This document shows, one piece after another, positions 11,552 to 23,054 of a stretch of 64,000 bases of DNA (the first letter of the stretch is position 1; each line of letters starts with the position of its first letter). A program made the translations under genes and the position numbers. The notes below the pieces were generated by a model. It was not told the DNA's origin, ran no database searches, and saw nothing but the letters and a program-made list of their open reading frames with translations. This stretch comes from Hyalella azteca (taxonomy: Eukaryota > Arthropoda > Malacostraca > Amphipoda > Hyalellidae). The stretch covers positions 1-64,000 of the forward strand of contig NW_025939448.1 of the NCBI RefSeq assembly GCF_000764305.2, read 5' to 3'.

Positions 11552-14500
11552 ATAAACGAATAATCTCTGGGTGACGAGATTTACGTGAAGTGAAAAACAG
11601 AAACCGGGAGTAATTTTTACTTGACAAAATACGATTGTATAAAAACATTTGCTCAGGGCAACGCAGAATACAATGTTAGTCATCTATTCTGTTTTGTTTA
11701 AATTTGACTCGGGATTTTGAAAGAACATATTTCTAAAGCAATACATGCGGTGCGCACAATTCCACCTGCATATCTTGTCGCAAACATCGTAAAATCTGAA
11801 CAGGATATTCTTTAAATAACATGCGTCACGTTGCTACAATTGTTCTGTGTAAAATTGAAAAATCTAGGATGCTGATCATAAAATAAAGTTTATAAATATA
11901 TCACCTTTCTTATTGTGAATTAGTAAAAATTAATTCATGATTGATTGAGTCCTGATACAGTATAATGTAAATCACATTGAACATGTGCGTCTAGGATCAC
12001 AGGTTCCAAGTCTCATCGTCAGAAATAATACTACAGAATTTGATTCTCTATTGAATTTTATCCAGTGGTTAGTAGTTAAAATTACCCGAGATAAAATTAG
12101 GTGAGCAATTACTAGAATTTAAGGTACAATATTTTGATTACTTTAATAATGAAAAATTTTAAACAAGACTGCTGGATAAAATATTGAAAAGCTTAAAAAT
12201 TCACCGTCATTAATTTCCGAGTTAATATCACATTTAATTTAAAAGAAAATCAATACTTTCATCACATCTTTCCTTATTAAAACTTAATTCACTGTCTTAT
12301 AGCGGAATAATCATTCATACAAGTTACTTCAATCAAATAATGAGAATAATTACCATGTCGGCCAAAATCAGAAAACCATAATCATTCGGATAAAAAAAGC
12401 ATTTGCTGATGACCTACAGTCAAGACCTTTCAAAAATTCACAAAAATCTCTGCCTCAGACACAATTATTTCTGTAACATTTACCTGCACTTTCCAACGAA
12501 TATGAGCTCACCTTTATTTCCTATTAAAAATAATGAAATAAATTATTGTGTATTCTACTGTAAGGAGCATTTGCTGCACATAGAATACCGCATAACTGAT
12601 GGAAAAAACATGGGGTCGAAAAATGTCCCGAATCTAAACTAGAAACTTCAAGAGATTACAATCATTCGCAGCTTAAAATATGCCCTTGTTTCTGTTTAAA
12701 TTCGAGTGATTAGAGCGAAAATTCAGTGAATATTGTTATCAATTATACCAAATATCATAAAAGTTTAATAATAATATCTTCCGCTTATAAAATTGTATCG
12801 CGACTGTTGACGTTAAATTTTCAATTGGTTCTAATTGTGGTTGAAATTAATTACGTAGTTTAAAAATAGCATGCTTGGAAAAATTTTAACACCAAGGTCA
12901 ATGAGCTTTCGTGTTTTTTTAATAATTTAGATTTAAGATTCTGAATCCTCCTTCATAACACTCACCCCTTTCCCCTCTAAAGTTTCCCCACAAGTTCATT
13001 CACAAGAAACAAGACCATAATTTTCTGACCAATGATAGATTGTCCGCGCGCTGCTGGACCACGGAAATTCTTTGTTGAATACTGCGATTTAAAAAAAAAC
13101 AATAATAATCTGATGCGTTTGAATAATAAATTCAACACTCAAGCTAGTCAATTTTTTGGCCCCAGCCTGTTGATTTGGCCATTAGATAGCATAATCAGAG
13201 TTCACCAAAGTTTACAAAATGAGAATCAGCAAAGAATGTATAATCAGCAAAAAATGTAGAAAACTTGCTTCTACGGTGAAACTCTAGCATCTTCTTAATG
13301 TTGACATGAAATAAATGTCTATAATGGCACCGAAACTACAATCCCGCAATAAAACAAATTTTCTCATCATGCAGCAGCAAAACTCGGATACGTCTGATAA
13401 CCATTCAGTGAAAATGTGTCATTAACATTCAACGAAAATTGACTTCGATCCTACTTTTTCGCGTCACGATTCCAATTAATTTTCATATGGACATTTATTT
13501 CGATTGGAACCTAATTTTACTGAGAAAATCATACAAAATTTCATGCCCAGAGCGCGTAAATTAGATACGCTTAAAGGTTACTAAGACAATGGCACGAAGC
13601 AACGTAATTCTGTTCACTTATCAACACAACAAATTTTTCAACGACAAATCAATTGCGACTTCAAGGCCCAACAGCAATCTACTATTTTCCGATTTTTATT
13701 TCAACACTTCTCTTTAACTTCACATCTTGTTGTTTGTTTGTCTATCTGTCTGCTACAAATCTTATAATAGATTTTTAACACATTTCTACCTCTCCAATTA
13801 ATCGATATGAAATTTTGCACACTTGCGTAAAGCTGGAGACAATGCATGAATCAATTGACAGAATAAATAATTTTAAAATTATAGAAAAAAATTTTTAATA
13901 TTAAAAAAATTGAAAAAATATTTTTGTCTGCAACAAATCTCATAACCGATACTTAACACACTTCTAGCTGTCCAATCTATCTGAAATTTTGCAGAATTGC
14001 GAAAAGTCGGTGACAATGATGAATCAATTGACAGAATATATAATTTCACAATTTTAATTTCTTTTATGTATTAAAATAATTAATAAATCATTTTTTAATA
14101 TTCGAAATTAAAATTAGAAACTCAGTGTTCATGTTTTACATTGGAGACACTGGATTTTTTAGAAATGTTATCTTTAAAAAGTAATTTTTAAACGTTCATT
14201 ATTATTCCTACAATATATTAGATCGCTGCAAACCTGGCTTATAATCATAAAGCGATAGCACATTCATCAAGTGCTAAACGCATTCATTCATTTATGAGAA
14301 CATTCATAAAGTGATGGATGCATTCTTTAATTGATGAAAACCTTCATCAAGTGTGTGTGTGAACGCTTCATTGAGTGATGAACACATTCATCAAGTGATG
14401 ATCATATTTCACGGTAACACAAAAGTTAGTTTTATAGCGAAACACCGAAGTGGTCTCGTTACTTCTAATTTGTTCCGTTGGACTCATACTCATTTTTTCA

Positions 14501-15088
14501 ATGATTTTTTTAAGCTAGAGAAATGCAATATATATTGTCGTTGACTTCCAATAAATGAAAATAAAAATCATCAGCCTAACCTCGCGGATATTTCGTTCCC
14601 GTATGAATAAAGACAAACAACTTTTACTTTACCAAGCATCGTCATCATCACCGTATGATTTAGCTTAAATATTATACAAAAATGCATTGAGCGTTATAAA
14701 CCTAACACTTCTTCTTCACTTAACACTTCTTGGAGTCCTATGGATCTATATATAAATATATACACGAACGTCTTTTCTGAATTCTTTCATTCAGCAACAT
14801 GACATACAGCTCCTTAACAACAAATATATAGTTCAATAATTTATTCATATGCATGAAATCTTCTCGGAATGCTAAAGAATTAAAAATGGAATAAAATCAT
14901 AAATATTTCAAAAAAACATTGTGTATTTCTTTCTTGACTTTAAGAAATAAAATTAGAAGCAAAAACAACGTAATTAAAGGTTGTTCTGACGTGAAATCGA
15001 CTTTAATTTACGACGAAAAATATTTTTTACAGAACTACATGTATCTAGATAACATGTTTTAAGAAGTAATAATGTTATTAATGCTGCA
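11552..15088. repeat. Duplicated block A, second copy (non-coding part)
   Basis: Starts ATAAACGAATAATCTCTGGG, exactly as base 1 of the window, and follows 1-3547 closely with small indels (for example an extra segment near 12591-12650). Low divergence with many indels fits an allele or a very recent duplicate. A minus-strand AATAAA at 14840-14845 is the counterpart of that at 3274. Confidence 0.9.
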
Positions 15089-15677
15089 TTAAACGGAGCT
15101 TTCATGTTGATTGGAAATAAGAGGCTGCCGACCGTCGCTATGGTCGTCGCATGATAGCGACAAGCCATGCCGAGATCCGGACCACAGTCCGCACCCGCGG
15201 ACATCTACAGCGGTGCCACCACCCGTGTCTGTTACGTGTAGAATGGCGTTATGGCTTACCACATTACCACCTCCACCACCAACGCTGCACAAAACATTTC
15301 CACCAGATCCACTACCGATCCCACCAAAGCTACCAGTGTTGCCTCCACATCCACCACCATTGCCGCAACATCCATCACCGCTGCCGCCACATCCACCACC
15401 GCTAACACCACATGGATCTCCCAGAGGAGCTTCTGTGGGTGACGTGAACTCAGGAGGCGGTGGCGGTAGGACGTGCCTCTGGAGTCTGTGGTCGAGGGTT
15501 GCGTACGACAAGCTGGGGTTGAGGGCGCCGGTCGTACGGCAGGCAGGGTAGTGGTGGGCGGCTGATGACGTAGGCAGGCAGGCGTGCGAGCTGTGCTGCT
15601 GCAGGCGATACAGTGCGCACCCGCGCGCCGGGGCGGGAGGTATGACGTTGCTCCGTAGCAAATCTCCTGCACAGGTC
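15089..15677 (-). CDS. C-terminal cytoplasmic exon of a Sidestep-like protein, copy 2
   Basis: Second copy of the terminal exon at 3548-4135. It has the same CAG acceptor (15678-15680), the same frame and length, and the same end QHESSV with the PDZ-ligand-like terminus. Differences are substitutions only, among them SD to SN and AI to VI near the start, AAA to APA, APVG to APLG, and single changes in the Gly-rich stretch. About 12 differences over 590 bp are a mix of silent and replacement changes, and no frame is broken. Intactness of both copies in this frame, and in none of the others as a plausible protein, supports the call. It lies downstream of the transmembrane exon at 32909-33088 in transcription order. 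Confidence 0.55.
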
Positions 15678-15713
15678 TGGGGCATAAAAAAAGCATTGAG
15701 GTGTTAGTAAATA

Positions 15714-15950
15714 ATGGAATATGTGAGGGAGTTGAGCGACATCAATTGTGTGCAGATAAAAATATAATCAATTGGCTAGTCACAAAAAATTGGCTTTTAT
15801 TCTGGCTTAATTTCCTTATACGCATTTAATAATATTTCATTTATAAAAGCTTTAAGTATTCGAATTTATTACTTTTTCTTTTTGTACTTCGTTATCAGTT
15901 CATAAGTTAAGCTCATAAGTAGAAAGTAAACATGACAGTCGTCTTTAGAT
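15714..15950. other. About 236-bp insertion relative to the other copy of block A
   Basis: At 4171 the first copy reads GTAAATATTTTTTAGCG. Here the same sequence is split after GTAAATA by an AT-rich segment and resumes at ATTTTAGCG. No clear terminal repeats or poly(A) tail were seen. It is a structural difference between the copies. Confidence 0.7.
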
Positions 15951-16232
15951 ATTTTAGCGTCGATGGCCTTTTTTTCTGAGCTTAGATTTCGTTTTTTTAC
16001 CGATCGTAAATTAAAAACTAAAACTATATATATAAGACCATATATCCGGTGCGTGCAAGTAAATTTCAATCATTTTATCTCTTCGGGCTACTTTATAGAT
16101 TTGAGTTATTAAGACATCCCAGCTGATCTTAGGTGGAATTTTGTGTAATAATAATAATCGAGAGCATAGAGAAAATAATAAAAATTTCATGAGAGGTAAT
16201 TGATTATAATCTTGATTATTGTCAAAATAATA

Positions 16233-16855
16233 AATCAGTTGCTGAGGCTGCTGCCTTTGATAAACGATCAGTTGCCGAGGCTGCTGCCTCTGATGGACGA
16301 TCAGTTGCTGAGGCTGCTGCCTTTGATAAACGATCAATTGCTGAGGCTGCTGCATTTGATAAACGATCAGTTGCTGAGGCTGCTGCCTCTGATGAACGAT
16401 CAGTTGCTGAGGCTGCTGCCTTCGATGGACGATCAGCTGCTGAGGCTGCTGCCTTTGATAAACGATCAATTGCTGAGGCTGCTGCCTTTGATAAACGATC
16501 AGTTGCTGAGGCTGCTGCCTCTGATAAACGATCAATTGCTGAGGCTGCTGCCTTTGATGAACGATCAGCTGCTGAGGCTGCTGCCTTTGATGAACGATCA
16601 GCTGCTGAGGCTGCAGCCTTTGATAAACGATCAGTTGCTGAGGCTGCTGCCTTTGATGGACTATCAGTTGCTGAGGCTGCTGCCTTTGATGAACGATCAG
16701 TTGCTGAGGCTGCTGCCTTTGATGAACGATCAGTTGCTGAGGCTGCTGCCTTCGATGGACGATCAGTTGCTGAGGCTGATTCCTTTGATGGACGATCAGT
16801 TGCAGAGGCTGCTGCCTATATTGAATGTTCAGTTGCAGATGTTTAGGCTCCTGAT
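16233..16855. repeat. 33-bp minisatellite, about 18 units
   Basis: Tandem 33-bp units built on CAGTTGCTGAGGCTGCTGCC followed by TTTGATRAACGAT. Because 33 is divisible by three, both strands stay open (NDQLLRLLPL on plus, QQLIVYQRQQP on minus). The second copy of the locus at 4455 has only about two units, so this is an expandable array and not a coding gene. Confidence 0.95.
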
Positions 16856-17040
16856 AAAGTAATTAGACCTGATAATTCCGGTTGTAGTGAAGGAAATATC
16901 GACAAGGAGAGCAGATTTATGCACTGGAGAAGCGCCCGCTTCAGGCTCGCAGCTCTCGCCACTGTAATTATAACTAATTGCATTTGGCGGCGCCATAGCT
17001 CGCGGTAATGTGATTACTGCCTCACCTAACGAAGAATATT
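16856..17040. other. Short unique spacer between arrays
   Basis: About 50 % GC, no gene recognised. It sits between the 33-bp and 76-bp arrays. Confidence 0.5.
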
Positions 17041-17412
17041 GAACGATAGCCATGATCATCGAGCCATTAATGGTTCCTGAGGGAGACCCTGCGATGGTTT
17101 GGGGGCGGCCGACATGAGAACGATAGCCATGATCATCGAGCCATTAATGGTTCCTGATGAAGACCATGGGATGGTTTGGGGCGGCCGACATGAGAACGAT
17201 AGCCATGATCATCGAGCCATTAATGGTTCCTTAGGAAGACCATGGGATGGTTTTGGGGCGGTCGACATGAGAACGATAGCCATGATCATCGAGCCATTAA
17301 TGGTTCCTGAGGAAGACCGTGGGAGGGTTTGGGGTGGCCGACATGAGAACGATAGCCATGATCATCGAGCTATTAATGGTTCCTGAGGAAGACCATGGTA
17401 TGGTTTAGGGCG
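17041..17412. repeat. Approximately 76-bp tandem repeat, five units
   Basis: Units begin GAACGATAGCCATGATCATC at 17041, 17118, 17193, 17271 and 17347 (period 75-78). Each contains GAGCCATTAATGGTTCCTGA and a GC-rich GGGGCGGCCGACATGA end. CCATTAATGG inside the unit is a 10-bp palindrome. Confidence 0.95.
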
Positions 17413-17450
17413 GCCGCCATGAGAGAAATTCGTGACCTCACAGCAAAGTA

Positions 17451-17611
17451 ACACTCAGAAATATTGAGAGACTTTGTCAAAATAGCGATGCACTTGTTGA
17501 CTCTGTTTGGGCCCTCCTGACCCAGTTTTACCCGGCAAAATGACGTATCAGTTTACTTGCAGAAAGTGTGTTACTATTTGGACAATATGACTCACTCATT
17601 TTTTTAAGCGT
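17451..17611. mobile_element. MITE-like inverted-repeat element, copy 2
   Basis: Left end ACACTCAGAAATATTGAGAG followed by ACTTTGTCAAAATAGCGA. The right end, read on the minus strand, is CGCTTAAAAAAATGAGTGAG then TCATATTGTCCAAATAGTAA. The interior shares GGGCCCTCCTGACCCAGTTT and CCCGGCAAAATGACGTATCA with copies at 43703 and, inverted, 21653. Confidence 0.75.
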
Positions 17612-17699
17612 AAGGGCAGTTGACGGCTGGCTTATACGAGAGGTGATTTTAGAACAATAATAATACGGCGCATTTAAAATGAATACTTCTGCACCTGAT

Positions 17700-17937
17700 T
17701 ATGCTGTATGCTGCTACTGCTGTATGCTGCTTCTGCTGCATGCTGCTACTGCTGTATGCTGCTACAGCTGTATGCTGCTACAGCTGTATGCTGCTACTGC
17801 TGTATGCTGCTACAGCTGTATGCTGTTACTGCTGTATGCTGCTACTGCTGTATGCTGCTACTGCTGCATGCTGCTACTGCTGTATGCTGCTATTGCTGTA
17901 TGCTGCTACTGCTGTATGCTGCTACTGCTGTATGCTG
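17700..17937. repeat. 16-bp minisatellite, about 15 units
   Basis: Tandem TATGCTGCTACTGCTG with C/T and A/C variants, broken off by a single N. All three plus frames are open and Cys/Leu/Tyr-rich for this reason only. Confidence 0.95.
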
Positions 17938-17938
17938 N
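17938..17938. other. Single-N join at the end of an array
   Basis: One unresolved base where the 16-bp array stops abruptly and an unrelated 42-bp repeat begins. It is the mark of a collapsed or filled assembly gap. Confidence 0.8.
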
Positions 17939-18030
17939 TGTGACTAGGCCTGGTAGTGCTACCATGACAGTACCTGGTAGTGTGACTAGGCCTGGTAGTG
18001 CTACCATGACAGTACCTGGTAGTGTGACTG
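17939..18030. repeat. 42-bp tandem repeat, about 2.2 units
   Basis: Units start TGTGACTAGGCCTGGTAGTG at 17939 and 17981, and a third begins at 18023. Each holds CTACCATGACAGTACCTGGTAG. Confidence 0.9.
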
Positions 18031-18143
18031 GTAGAGTGAGGCAGCGCGAGGCAGAGTGGCCATGCTAGAGGCCAGGGAGGCCGAGCTGATGGTGTGCACG
18101 TGAGCACCGCCCCGCCAGTCGTCTGAACATTGAAACAAACATT

Positions 18144-18295
18144 GACGAAATTATTATTTTTTGTTGAATTAACAACCCATAGACGAAATTAATATTTTTT
18201 GTTGAATTAACAACCCATAGACGAAATTAATATTTTTTGTTGAATTAACAACCCACGGACGAAATTATTATTTTTTGTTAAATTACTTGAAATTA
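18144..18295. repeat. 38-bp tandem repeat, four units
   Basis: Units begin GACGAAATT at 18144, 18182, 18220 and 18258 and share TTTTTTGTTGAATTAACAAC. The GTTGAATTAACAAC part is nearly palindromic. Confidence 0.95.
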
Positions 18296-19195
18296 ACAAT
18301 TTATGAAAATAATTTATTGTATATATGTAAAAATTTGTTTATGTTTGAAGCCTAGCGCTGGAAATATAGAAGGGACTGCTGAGGTGCGTATCCAGGATAT
18401 ACGTATATTGTGTCGGGATATTACCTGAAATTCTATTTTTTGTGATAAAATCATGAACCATCGAAAATTTAGGATAAAATTTGATAAATAATTAGTACAT
18501 CAGCAGTATACATTTGATTCAGAAAAGAAATTCCTCGTTTATTTCAAGCAGGATTTTAAAATTCGAAGTTTTCAAATTTGGAAGTTTCGTGCTCAATAAA
18601 AATAAATGTGAACAGGTCTTTCTGTAATTGCGTACTTCCGTTGGATAAATCTCCTGAATAATGGGTTTGGAATGATGGAGTCCGGAATGACGGGAAATGA
18701 AATAATGAAATTCTCAAATTTCTAGAATTATCTATGCCGGATATCTTCCGGCTAACCTGTTATGAGTATTCCATTATTACCATCTTGTCATTAGTAAAAC
18801 TGTTATTAGTATTCGTGGCATCACTTAGTACGCTATATTAAAAATATATATAGTACGCTAAAAAATATATATATAGTATAGTTACAAAATATCGATCAAT
18901 AAATTCCAATTATTAAATTGGTGGTGGCACAGAAAAATGAGGGAAAATTAAATATAATTCTCTTTATTGTTACTGAAATTTCTATTTAAAAAGTGCGCAA
19001 GGCCGCGATTAACAAGACCATTTTCCCATCGAAGACTTTCAGAGCATCTTCTTTTTGATTCACATTTATTAAGCCTACAGAAAGGATTCATAAGGTTTAT
19101 TGCCAATGATGTCAATAGTCCTTATTTAAGCTTTTTTACGAGGTGAAAAAGTCTTCTTTCCGAATAAAATTCCGCCGCTCAGTAGGACGGTGAGC
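18296..19195. other. AT-rich non-coding stretch
   Basis: No gene recognised. A TATATA run lies near 18840-18880. Confidence 0.6.
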
Positions 19196-19892
19196 CATCG
19201 TGGAGGCCATCAAGGCACAGTGGCCATCGAGGCACGGCAACCATCAGGGCACCGCGACCATCAAGGCACGGCAGCCATCAGGGTACGGCGACCATCAGGG
19301 CACGGCGGCCACCAAGGCACGGCAGCCATCAGGTCACGGCGGCCATCAAGGCACGGCAGCCATCAGGGCACGGCAGCCATCAGGGCACGGCAGCCATCAG
19401 GGCACGGCGGCCACCAAGGCACGGCAGCCATCAGGGCACGGCAGCCATCAGGGCACGGCGGCCACCAAGGCACGGCAGCCATCAGGTCACGGCGACCATC
19501 AAGGCACGGCAGCCATCAGGGCACGGCAGCCATCAGGGCACGGCAGCCATCAGGGCACGGCAGCCATCAGGTCACGGCGATAGCCATCAGGGCACGGCAG
19601 CCATCAAGGCACGGTGGCCATCAAGGCACGGCGGCCATCAGGGCACGGCAACCATCAAGGCACGTCGGCCATCAAGGCACGGCAGCCATCAAGGCACGGC
19701 GACCATCAAGGCACGGCGACCATCAAGGCCCTGCAGCTATCAAGGCACGGCAGCCAGCAAGGCACGGCGGCCATCAAGGCACGGCAGCCATCAAGGCACG
19801 GCGGCCATCAAGGCACTGCAGCCATCAAGGCACGGCGGCCATCAGGGCACGGCAGCCATCAAGGCACGTCGGCCATCAAGGCACGGCAGCCA
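19196..19892. repeat. 17-bp minisatellite, about 41 units
   Basis: Tandem CATCARGGCACGGCAGC with G/A and T/C variants, 697 bp, ending in an N. The Arg/His/Gly-rich open frames (up to 236 codons, plus strand) come from the 17-bp period rotating through all three frames, and are not a protein. Confidence 0.95.
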
Positions 19893-20009
19893 NGTGCTAG
19901 TGCAGCTCTCTGCACTAACGCGGTGCTAGTGCAGCGCTTTGCACCAACGCGGTGCTAGTGCAGCGCTCTGCACCAACGCGGTGCTAGTGCAGCGCTCTGC
20001 ACTAGCGTT
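19893..20009. repeat. 29-bp palindromic tandem repeat, four units, after a single N
   Basis: An N at 19893 is followed directly by units of GTGCTAGTGCAGCGCTCTGC plus ACCAACGCG. CTAGTGCAG and CTGCACTAG form inverted arms around CGCT. The switch from the 17-bp array to this one at an N suggests a joined gap. Confidence 0.85.
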
Positions 20010-20639
20010 AAGCTGTCAGCGCGTTAACAAATTTCTCAGATTTCGTTTATTGGGTGAAAAAGTTAATTTTAAAAATCCAAAACAAATTTCGCCTTGTTCA
20101 AGTTAATTAGTTTGTGATTTAAAACATTTTAAATTGATCTCAAAAACAATGCAACCAAATAAATAATTATATTGTGTCTATTTATATTGTAATTTAACTT
20201 AACAATCCTGAGTCTGAATTCACGCGTTGTGAAATTTTCATTTATTTTTTAAGCACCGAAAAGAGCTTATTTCCAGGCACCTGTCAAGATGGCGTCGGTA
20301 GTGCGAGAAGACTGGGAGTCTCTGTGTGTACCATCTGACACCTCGTAGCTGTACTGCTTGAACCACCTGCTGTGGCTGATGATGTGCGATAACCTTCTGT
20401 TGAAACATAACAAATTTTATTTTTTATATCTGCATTTTGGGATGACACGACGATTTGGTTCAAATAGAAAATTTGTTAGATTGGATGTCATTTGCCAGTC
20501 TTTGTCTTTTGAAGAGAAAAATTTTATTGTGTTCCTTTATTCCAAATTGATTTGGTCTCACTATCAATTAATAATTTTATTTCTATTAACTTTATTCGTA
20601 TTTTCACCATTGTTAATTATCTATTTTGTCACACAATGA
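20010..20639. other. Non-coding; start of duplicated block B, copy 1
   Basis: No gene recognised. From about 20355 (ACCACCTGCTGTGGCTGATG) the sequence matches 23587 onward. A 19-codon frame from ATGGCG at 20288 has a good start context but no recognisable product. Confidence 0.5.
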
Positions 20640-20865
20640 AGCATCAATATTGTCCCGCTGTTATCAATATTTTCCCATTATTATCTGTATTGTCCCAGTA
20701 TTATTTTTATTGTCCCGCTGTTATCTATACTGTCCCGCCGTTATCTATTTGGACCCACTGTTATATATTGTCCCACTGTTGCCTATATTGCCCCTCTATT
20801 ATCTATATTGTCCCGCTGTTATCTATATTGTGCCACTATTATCTATATTGTTCCACTATCCACGA
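20640..20865. repeat. 20-bp minisatellite, about 11 units
   Basis: Degenerate tandem TTATCTATATTGTCCCGCTG. The counterpart near 23960-24015 in block B copy 2 has only a few units (TTGTCCCACTATCAACATTG), so copy number differs between the two copies. Confidence 0.9.
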
Positions 20866-22690
20866 CTTCTCGGGCATAATTAATCTCTCAATAGTCGTAG
20901 TGTTCAAGGTTCCTAATCAGTCAACTCAATGCCAAACCATATAGATAACTTATAGATATCCAGTATTAACTTCTCCGCAGATTCTTCCAGAGCAATATTT
21001 CAGAATTGAGCCCAAATTCATACACATAACATATGAAAAGCCAAATTGATTTCCTGTTCAGATTGAACGTAAAATTCATACTCTTAACATATGGAAAGTC
21101 TGATTTATCGAAGATGAAATACAAAATTTATATTTTCAATAGATTTAAAGCCAAATCTATGCCAGAACCAATGAAAAGCCAAATTTAAACGCTGAGGAAA
21201 TACAGAGGAAAAGACAAATTTATATCCCGAACAGTAATTGGCTGCAGCAATTCGTGAAATAATAGTGATGCATCCATCATTACATCATTTTACCTCGTCA
21301 CCAAACTCAAACTCGCACCAAACATGTTCATTACGTGTCAAAACCTTCAAACAACAGCTCCACCAGACACATCGTTCACCGTCACTGTCGAGTTTGTGCT
21401 CAATTTATGCTCACAGCTGATCGATTGTTGGCTCGGGTATCGCGCAAACATCCAAATTAAAATCAAAAATTATCTCTAGAGAGCCGAGAAATGTGCAACG
21501 ATGAAGGCTCCTCTCATTTCGAACAGGAATTGCGCTCTTAACGCGTTAAAAATTTCAGTACCAGAAAGTCCATCTCATTACGGGTGTGCATACTGAAGTC
21601 GCCGCTAACAGTCAGTTTGTGTTGAAAATTTCTGGTATTAAAACGCCATCATACACTCAAAAAACATAAAGGGTCTTATTGCGAAAATAATGACACACTT
21701 TCCACACGTAGCACCGATCGACACGCCCTTTTTACGAGCGAAACTAGGTCAGGATGGCTGAAACAAGGGCATGCGTACAACAAGTGCATCCTATCTGGGG
21801 AAAAGTCCATCAGTTTTTTTGAGAGATTCAATTTTTATGAGTGTAGCTTTTCATTGGACAATGAGTAGGCTTTTGTTCAAGTAGCGTTGCAGCTTTTGCT
21901 CTTGCGTGAGTCATTTATACCTAGTTTGGCTCAGAAAAAAAGGTTATCGGTAATACAACCGCTCTGTGCTCGTGTTGCGGACAAGAAAGTGTGTAACCAT
22001 TTGTAAAATTTGTCACATTCATTTTTTGCAGTGAACTCTTACCTCACAAGACACAGTTTGAAATCAACCGGCTATTCAGAAATATATCGAAATAATTTCA
22101 GATTTTTTTGTGGTCTTTGCACAATGTTCCTTCTGTGCCAAGATTTCCCGGACATTTTGTGATCGCGTAAATTTTTTCAGTGCCATATACAATAACCGTG
22201 TAACTCCAAAACCGGCGCGTACGAATACAGTGTGATGCTAGTGGTATAATATACTATATAATTAGTATTTCCACTAATAGCAGTGATTAGTTGCCGTTTA
22301 CTCACGAAACCTCCTTGAAATTAGCACAATAAGTAAGTATGCTGTTCGAATTTAGCTATAGCGGGTAGGGACTGGTGGGTGGTATTTCGCCTCACTTACA
22401 AATCGATGCAAGATTATCTTTAATTTGATGGTAAACATTCTAATTGGACGAAAAAAAACAATTGTACGACTAATTAACTTAGAAATGTTTATGATCTAGA
22501 GCAAAAATTATCTCACTTTTAATTTCAAATTTTACAACAAAAAGCAACGTTAAATACTTAGTCAAACGAATATAAATAAGTTATAATAATAGCAACATCA
22601 TCGAAGCAATCTTTTGCATAATTCACAGACGGTTACATCACTGATGGAAATACGTTATTGACCAAGCGGTCCATCAGCGCTTATGAGGTC
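20866..22690. repeat. Duplicated block B, copy 1
   Basis: Matches 24015-25480 over most of its length. The best conserved part is 21240-21600 against 24360-24720 (few differences). It differs by the 265-bp insertion at 21625-21889. No coding exon recognised. Confidence 0.85.
21625..21889. mobile_element. 265-bp insertion carrying MITE-like copy 3
   Basis: Block B copy 2 reads GTTTGTGTTGCAGCTTTTGC at 24736. Here the same site is interrupted after GTTG (21621-21624) and resumes after a second GTTG (21886-21889). Within it, 21653-21826 is a MITE-like copy in the opposite orientation to most: ACACTCAAAAAACATAAAGG at the left, CATCAGTTTTTTTGAGAG at the right. The outer edges do not form clean terminal repeats, so the true ends are uncertain. 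Confidence 0.65.
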
Positions 22691-22699
22691 TTGCACGAA

Positions 22700-22995
22700 T
22701 ATTACGGCTCCATATGGTGCTGAGGGCAGCGGCTCCATATGGCGCTGAGGTCCGCGGCTACATATGGTGCTGAGGGCAGCGGCTCCATATGGTGCTGAGG
22801 GCAGCGGCTCCATATCTGTCTCTTATACACATCTAGATGTGTATAAGAGACAGGAGGGCAGCGGCTCCATATGGTGCTGAGGGCAACGGCTACATATGAT
22901 GCTGAGGGCAGCGGCTCCATATGATGCTGAGGCCAACGGCTACATATGGTGCTGAGGCCAACGGCTACATATGATGCTGAGGGCAGCATTTCCAT
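22700..22995. repeat. 24-bp minisatellite (CATATGGTGCTGAGGGC family), array 1
   Basis: Units of CATATGGTGCTGAGGGCAGC plus GGCTC or GGCTA, interrupted by a sequencing adapter at 22816-22853. The same family forms arrays at 25489-26008 and 27645-28110. Confidence 0.95.
22816..22853. other. Nextera mate-pair junction adapter (contaminant)
   Basis: Exact 38-bp sequence made of CTGTCTCTTATACACATCT joined to its reverse complement AGATGTGTATAAGAGACAG. This is the transposase mosaic end in the back-to-back form produced by mate-pair circularisation, not genomic DNA. It gives the known artefact peptide SYTHLDVYKRQ. Confidence 0.98.
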
Positions 22996-23054
22996 ATGCT
23001 GCTGAGAGCAAGTGGCGTGAATCTCGCTAGGAGCGGGATTCACTCAGTGGCTCA

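Noticed and set aside
16011..16862. Leu-rich (plus) and Gln-rich (minus) frames resembling low-complexity proteins
   Set aside because: 33-bp array; the same locus in the other copy has only two units, so no protein is kept.
17679..18107. Cys/Leu/Tyr-rich frames
   Set aside because: 16-bp array with an N at its end.
19190..19958. Arg/Gly/His-rich 236-codon frame
   Set aside because: Product of a 17-bp tandem repeat; the same peptide appears in other frames as the period rotates.
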